Assembly (NCBI RefSeq): GCF_000003605.2
Contig: NW_003132878.1
Location: 29,210 to 43,591, forward strand
Source of the DNA: Saccoglossus kowalevskii
Taxonomy: Eukaryota; Hemichordata; Enteropneusta; Harrimaniidae
Length of the DNA: 14,382 bases
Direction: 5' to 3'
The position numbers and the translations under genes were made by a program. Positions 10,247-14,382 of this stretch are shown piece after piece. Numbering within the stretch: the stretch's first letter is position 1; each line of letters opens with the position of its first letter. The notes beneath the pieces are model-generated. The model was not told the DNA's origin. It did no database searches and saw only the letters and a list, made by a program, of their open reading frames with translations.

Positions 10247-10564
10247 CTAGGCAAACAACAATGTTTTATTTATATTTACATTTTTTTGTAAGTTACGCAA
10301 CATAAACCTGTGTGAATGGATTGAAACCTCTGCTGGGGATTGGAAACTAAAATTGCAGGCCTTGTTTATTTGACTGATGTCGACATGCACGTCTGATGTA
10401 TCGGTGTCGTCATCAGTTAAGTAGTTGAAAATGTTTCGCGTAGATGTGGAAAACGATCTAAACGAATGTTGCGACCATGTTTCTCCGACGAAATCTTGAC
10501 TGATATACACATTGTTTGCGACAGGAAGCTTATCGTCTGTTTTGTCTGATTCGTCAACAGTATA
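10247..10564 (-). other. Minus-strand open frame, possible exon, function unknown
   Basis: A frame of about 105 codons from a stop at 10568-10570 to TAG at 10247-10249. It has no ATG near its 5' end, so if real it must be an internal or last exon. An acceptor-like tttgcgacgatttacag ends near 10574, but joined there this frame meets a stop. A second frame (PNCILLTNQTKQ...) is then open for about 50 codons, which weakens the case for either. The main frame is rich in Asp, Thr and Ser (LTDDDTDTSDVHVDISQ) with no Cys pattern, no membrane segment and no motif I recognise. CpG is noticeably more common at 10380-10520 than in the flanks. An AATAAA on the same strand (about 10263-10268) overlaps its end. 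It could be the tail exon of an unknown gene or chance. Confidence 0.25.
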
Positions 10565-10644
10565 CAATTAGGCTGTAAATCGTCGCAAAGATAAACATTA
10601 TGTCAATACCTACGACACAGCAGCTGTAGTTACGTGTGTTAGCG

Positions 10645-10885
10645 TATAAAATACTAATTGGAGCAGCGTCTTTCCAAAATCTCGATCTTTTGAAAAGCTG
10701 GGGTGATGTATCAAGGTCTAAAGCAACCGTTTTATCAATTTATGAAAAATCAAGAAAAAAACAAACAAACGATTTTATGTGCGAGTGTGAAAATTTAAGA
10801 AAACAGCTGGTCTTTTGATTCTCCTACTGCTGGAGCATTCGAAAGAAATTACTAATTTGAGCAGCGTCTTACCGAAATTTAGAGG
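10645..10885 (+). repeat. Direct repeat pair 'actaatt-gagcagcgtctt'
   Basis: aatactaattggagcagcgt, then ctttccaaaat (about 10648-10680), recurs as aattactaatttgagcagcg, then tcttaccgaaatt (about 10847-10880), 206 bases apart. Between them lies the segment shared with 9655-9730. The first copy sits inside a short frame (10636-10818, non-ATG start) with no recognisable product; I do not call it a gene. Confidence 0.75.
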
Positions 10886-11088
10886 AAATATTTTACAATA
10901 ATGACATCATGTACACACACTTGTTTCACATGACGTTGCACTATTGTTTAGGGTCAACAACCTGCACGTTTAAATATACATTATAAGCTTATATTACAGG
11001 AAATTTATAAATAGTTTGTAATTGTATTTAGTAGTGTAAACTTGACAATGCTTTAACCGTGAGACACATTCCTGTTAATTACGTGATC
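10771..11088 (-). repeat. Inverted fragment D of the unit, close to copy C
   Basis: Read on the minus strand from 11088, it gives gatcacg-aatta, aggaatg-gtctcacgg and ttaaagc, matching copy C 6178-6216 with few differences. It then continues collinearly: ctaaataca (C 6221-6229), atttcctg-aatata (C 6241-6255), taaacgtgc (C 6275-6283), aacaatagtgcaacg (C 6301-6315), and gtgaacaagtgtg. The weaker end (10771-10845) also matches fragment E. This is an inverted copy of roughly 0.3 kb of the same family; no gene is kept in it. Confidence 0.8.
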
Positions 11089-11552
11089 TTGTCAGCTGCA
11101 GCGATTTGCTGGTCGCATGTTTGATCCGCCAAGCCTTACAGTGTGCGAGATCTTGTAACAGGATAATTAATAATTCAGAAAAATACAGTCTTGTTCTAGC
11201 CAATATAACCATTGTAACCACAAACTGAAAAAAATGAGGCAGCACGTGTAATAAAAAAATGGGCAGTATTTGATCACACTGTGATGATATTGGTTGTTGA
11301 TCCGTTCTTAATTCCGACAAAGTGTGATGATACGAAGGTCATGTACGTGATAAACTGTAAGACATGTAGTTAGCTAGCATATTATTTTAGCTAATTTAGC
11401 TAATCTGTAGTTTTGCAATGATGTAGTTAATTTAACAGAAAACATCTTCTAACCATTAGGTAATTAACACTGTTAATTCAAATTCAAACTCGCACAACAA
11501 CTGTATGCAGCTACGTGTTTTACAGTAAATATAGCCTATTTCCTCCTCTGAG
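11089..11552. other. No gene seen
   Basis: A minus-strand frame at 11075-11320 has only a TTG start and reads as hydrophobic low-information sequence, so it is not called. The stretch 11384-11405 has ttagctaat twice in a row (ttttagctaatttagctaat). Nothing else is supported. Confidence 0.7.
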
Positions 11553-11653
11553 TAACAACAACGGAACAACAGTATCTATACAACGCCCATAGCGGGCGGG
11601 ATCAACAACAACTATTCTCTACATCCGGGTGATCTACAACGAACAACAACAAA
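11553..11653 (+). repeat. AAC-rich imperfect triplet tract with GC-rich interruptions
   Basis: Clusters of aacaacaac occur at 11553-11571, 11602-11611 and 11638-11653, separated by cgcccatagcgggcgggatc and acatccgggtgatc. It is a degenerate AAC microsatellite broken by GC-rich words. More CAA/ACA units lie at 11919-11932. It is not in a frame I can support. Confidence 0.75.
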
Positions 11654-11949
11654 ATGATATTTACACATCACGACATAAACGAATGTCTGTGTGCATATTC
11701 TAACAATAGAATGCACAACGTTACCCAAGTAAATATCCATTCGTGTTTAACTCACGATGCGCTTTTCTCGGTGCGTGAGAATCCCACTTCCACGGCAAAG
11801 TTGAAAAGTGAGACGTGAAAAGTGTGTTGTAAGTTGAAATAATACTCCTTACCTTTACAACAAATTTTAAGTGTGACAAATATGAATGAAATAGCCCAGT
11901 CAATGAAACAATAGTACTACAACAGCAACACACCGTCAACTACACTATT

Positions 11950-12130
11950 TTACCCGGAAATGTGCTTGGACTAATGAGCATGCGCCAACACGGGTAGGAG
12001 GTCAATCCAAATTTTAGTCAAGTGGAGTGTCTTGCGTTGCACTACCCTGGTGTACTTCGGGGGATGAGGGTGACACTTAGGCTAAAGTTGGATAAGCAAG
12101 TCTTAATGGGCTATGGAAAAAAGGGTTAAC
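11950..12130. other. GC-richer non-coding block, possible old interspersed repeat
   Basis: This block stands out from its surroundings by composition (for example cgccaacacgggtaggaggt, ccctggtgtacttcggggga, gagggtgac). It ends in tggcccacaaaaaatgaggc. No long open frame runs through it. I looked for the A and B boxes of a tRNA-derived SINE and did not find a good pair. It could be an old repeat or a regulatory segment; the sequence alone does not decide. Confidence 0.35.
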
Positions 12131-12533
12131 ACTGGCCCACAAAAAATGAGGCATGCATGCTATAATCATGAGCATTAATGACTTTAAATTTAACATTGTA
12201 TTGTCTATGGCGTTGAATCCATGATAAATGTCATTTAATTATTAACTCTATGTATTTTTTAATAAATATGAATATTTAATTCATTTTCATTATTATTAAA
12301 TTATATTATTCAATCATAAATGCTTCAAATTTGTAGTAAAACATGACGGATGTATCGTTCACGTGACTTATAATGGATTGCATACAAATAAAATACACGA
12401 AACACAACAAGTGTGTGAGGTTAACGACAACTATATTTTCTGTCAAACAAAAAACATATAAAGTCTATTTATACAATAAACATTTTATGAATAAAGCTCG
12501 TTCCTATACTTCCTTAGAAAATAACACAAATCA

Positions 12534-12641
12534 GTTAGTCTCCAGCTGCGTCAAAGGTTCACATCCTACAATACAGTCTTCGACAACCAGCATATCGTCA
12601 AATTTAAAGCTCCTCTTCCACTCTCCGTAGTGGCGTTGACT
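12534..12641 (-). other. Short coding-like segment, unproven
   Basis: On the minus strand 36 codons are open between TGA (12642-12644) and TGA (12531-12533). They read HYGEWKRSFKFDDMLVVEDC and then IVGCEPLTQLETN. Residue mix and third-base GC look more like coding than the flanks do. There is no ATG at the front, and no poly(A) signal was seen shortly downstream on that strand. It may be a last-exon remnant or chance. The overlapping plus-strand frame at 12373-12630 has an ATG but reads as low-information sequence and is not called. Confidence 0.2.
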
Positions 12642-12644
12642 TCA

Positions 12645-14099
12645 GGGACGATCTCACGGCTACCACGATTAATACATCAATACATGAAACGATACATTGC
12701 ATCTCTGGCTAGTCAGGTTGCTGATCTGGGCCCCGCGTTGTAGAAAACTGATCTAAATATGAAAGGCGTAGAGGACATTTGACTCTTGTTGCTAGGATTC
12801 AGTTCATTCATAGATGACCTTTTTATGACCTGTCTTTGTATTACATTTCACAGTATTCTGAAGTTGTTGAGTGGTATAGTCAGGCATGTAGTAACTTAAT
12901 TTTAACATACTATATACTAAATTACGGATTCTCGTTTGCTTTAGAAAATTGCAGAGCTACCATCGTCATATTAGTAACATTGTGGAAGAAATGACAAAGA
13001 TTGTCGCATCTGTCATGTTAATTGTTTGTTATAGCTTTTATAGCTTTTTAATTTGATGATTGAAATCGTGTAAAAGGAAAATGATAAATATTCTTCTCTA
13101 TCACGCTTAAAATTCTGTTTGATTTATGTGTTCCTTTGAATAGACAATACCCCCCCCCTAAAAAAAACGTTTGTTGATGTAAATGTTATGTAAAATGTAT
13201 TTAAATTGTTGGATATATATTTGCCTTCTTGCCTTGGTCGGTATTGGTATATCGCTGTATTGAAAGCTCATCCCTATTTATTAACGTCAAAGAGTGAAGG
13301 TCAAGATAACTGCAAACAAGATCGTTAAGTAGTTATTACGAATGTGCAATAGGAGCTGCAAAATAATAATATAAAAAGTTTATTTTTAATTCCAAGCCAG
13401 TTAAACTTTTGGGTTTATATTTATTATGTGTCAATCATTTCTGCTTATGAATTACTTTTATACATTTCGTCATTATTTAATACTCAATGTGGTGTATTCG
13501 TATACACTTTAGGATACATAATTACGGTTTTATTGACATTTGAAGTAGTAAACTGATATAGTTTTATTGATGAAGTATATTCATACCGTTGAACCGCTAA
13601 AACAAAAATATTGCAAAAATGCAGCCAGCAAGCATTAATTTCAAAATGTTTGTTTTGTTAAAATAAATTAAACAGTAACATATTTTTTTCAACATTTCAA
13701 CTTTGCTAATCTCAAGTTCAACGATGCAATATAGAACAGAATAAACGACTGACCACAATATGCCACGCATTCAGTTGTGTACTTCAGTCAATTATTTGGG
13801 CTAAAAATAAAATGCTTCAGATTATTTTCAATGTTTGGAAATATTTTGCCTCTTACCAAATTTGATTGTGGTTTTGGTACTTCATTTGTCGATTGTAAAA
13901 TCTTCACCAAGAAAAACAGAAAATAAAAAAAAAAAACGAAAAAATGTAATGATCTCTGAAATAATGTTATTTTGGTGGATTTACATGTGAAAAAGAAGTG
14001 TGTACTTTATGGAAATTGAATACCTAATAATTACAGATTATTCTCGTCTCCATATGGTTTTAATAGTCTTTTAGGTATTATTTATTTAAACTATGTGTG
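12645..14099. other. No gene seen
   Basis: AT-rich sequence without a convincing frame. Small items are tgggccccgcgttgtagaaa at 12728-12747, a C9-T-A8 run at 13150-13167, and an A12 run at 13925-13936. No further copy of the tandem unit was recognised. Confidence 0.75.
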
Positions 14100-14147
14100 T
14101 GCATATTATGTAGTGGTTCATATGAGTAACGTATGTCCAATTGCCTA

Positions 14148-14197
14148 ATTTGCATGAGTAACCAAATAACAGGACCTTTGATTGACAATATGCAAAT
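14148..14197. promoter_or_regulatory. Candidate regulatory cluster with two inverted octamer motifs
   Basis: atttgcat (14148-14155) and atgcaaat (14190-14197) are exact octamer (POU-domain) words in inverted arrangement. Between them lie cctttgat (TCF/LEF-like) and tgattgaca (PBX/MEIS-like). The word atgagtaac also occurs twice (14122-14130, 14154-14162). All are short words in AT-rich DNA and no gene lies beside them in the window, so function is inference. A frame at 14133-14339 covers this region but shows no recognisable protein. Confidence 0.3.
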
Positions 14198-14382
14198 CGA
14201 GATTGTACGGGTCATAGTTCATTCAATTCACGCGCATGTGCAATTATTCTCAAATCAGTTCTCGCTCGCTAGCAAACCAAACATTATATTTCCTCAGCGT
14301 TTTTTCCTATTTTTTATCATTACATTATGCGTGGTGTGAAAAGAAAGAGAGGTAGAAAGAAGATTAAGATGATTTCTATGTC

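Noticed and set aside
11075-11320. Minus-strand hydrophobic frame, possible membrane peptide
   Set aside because: It has only a TTG start, T-rich codons explain the hydrophobicity, and no splice or promoter context supports it.
11721-11939. Minus-strand frame of 72 codons with a CCCC start
   Set aside because: The start is TTG and follows a stop directly; the Cys run comes from a CAACAGCAACA repeat on the other strand.
12373-12630. Plus-strand ATG frame of 85 codons
   Set aside because: The composition is Lys/Asn/Thr/Ser-rich as expected from AT-rich DNA, and no motif or conservation evidence is visible.
12728-12760. GGGCCCCGCGTTGTAGAAAA as the end of a known marine-invertebrate repeat
   Set aside because: It resembles repeat wording seen in such genomes only loosely, and no second copy or boundary is visible in the window.

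Overview
The window is AT-rich, gene-poor eukaryotic DNA, most likely from an invertebrate animal. The signs are a very long (TA)n microsatellite, a decayed mariner transposon, long stretches without open frames, no operon-like packing, and only short frames, several of which lack an ATG. The mariner wording and general base composition would fit a marine invertebrate such as a mollusc, but nothing fixes the species. I see no complete protein-coding gene, tRNA, rRNA or CRISPR array.

Layout. Positions 67-169 are an uninterrupted (TA)51 run. From about 286 to 7790 the DNA is an old, strongly diverged tandem array: three head-to-tail copies (A, B, C) of a unit of about 2.5-2.9 kb, recognised by a series of short collinear anchors. 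Copy A starts partway into the unit and carries a mariner element of 884 bp (1010-1893) with terminal inverted repeats and TA target duplications. Copy C keeps the matching unoccupied site (TA at 7575-7576), so the insertion appears younger than the split of A and C. Copy C also holds a more coding-like stretch (5488-6031) whose counterpart in copy B has decayed.

Positions 7790-9650 hold no recognisable gene, only a short perfect hairpin and a triplet repeat. At 9655-9935 and 10771-11088 there are two further fragments of the same unit, both in inverted orientation; the second matches copy C closely. Between them, on the minus strand (10247-10564), is an open frame with locally higher CpG that could be an exon but is unproven.

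From 11.1 kb to the end the DNA is mostly unremarkable non-coding sequence. It has an AAC-rich tract (11553-11653), a GC-richer block (about 11950-12130), a short minus-strand coding-like segment (12534-12641), mononucleotide runs, and at 14148-14197 two octamer (POU-type) motifs in inverted arrangement beside other transcription-factor-like words.

No set of genes working together can be described. The main content is repeat history: ancient tandem and inverted duplication of one unit, then a mariner insertion into one copy, then decay. All alignments were made by eye.
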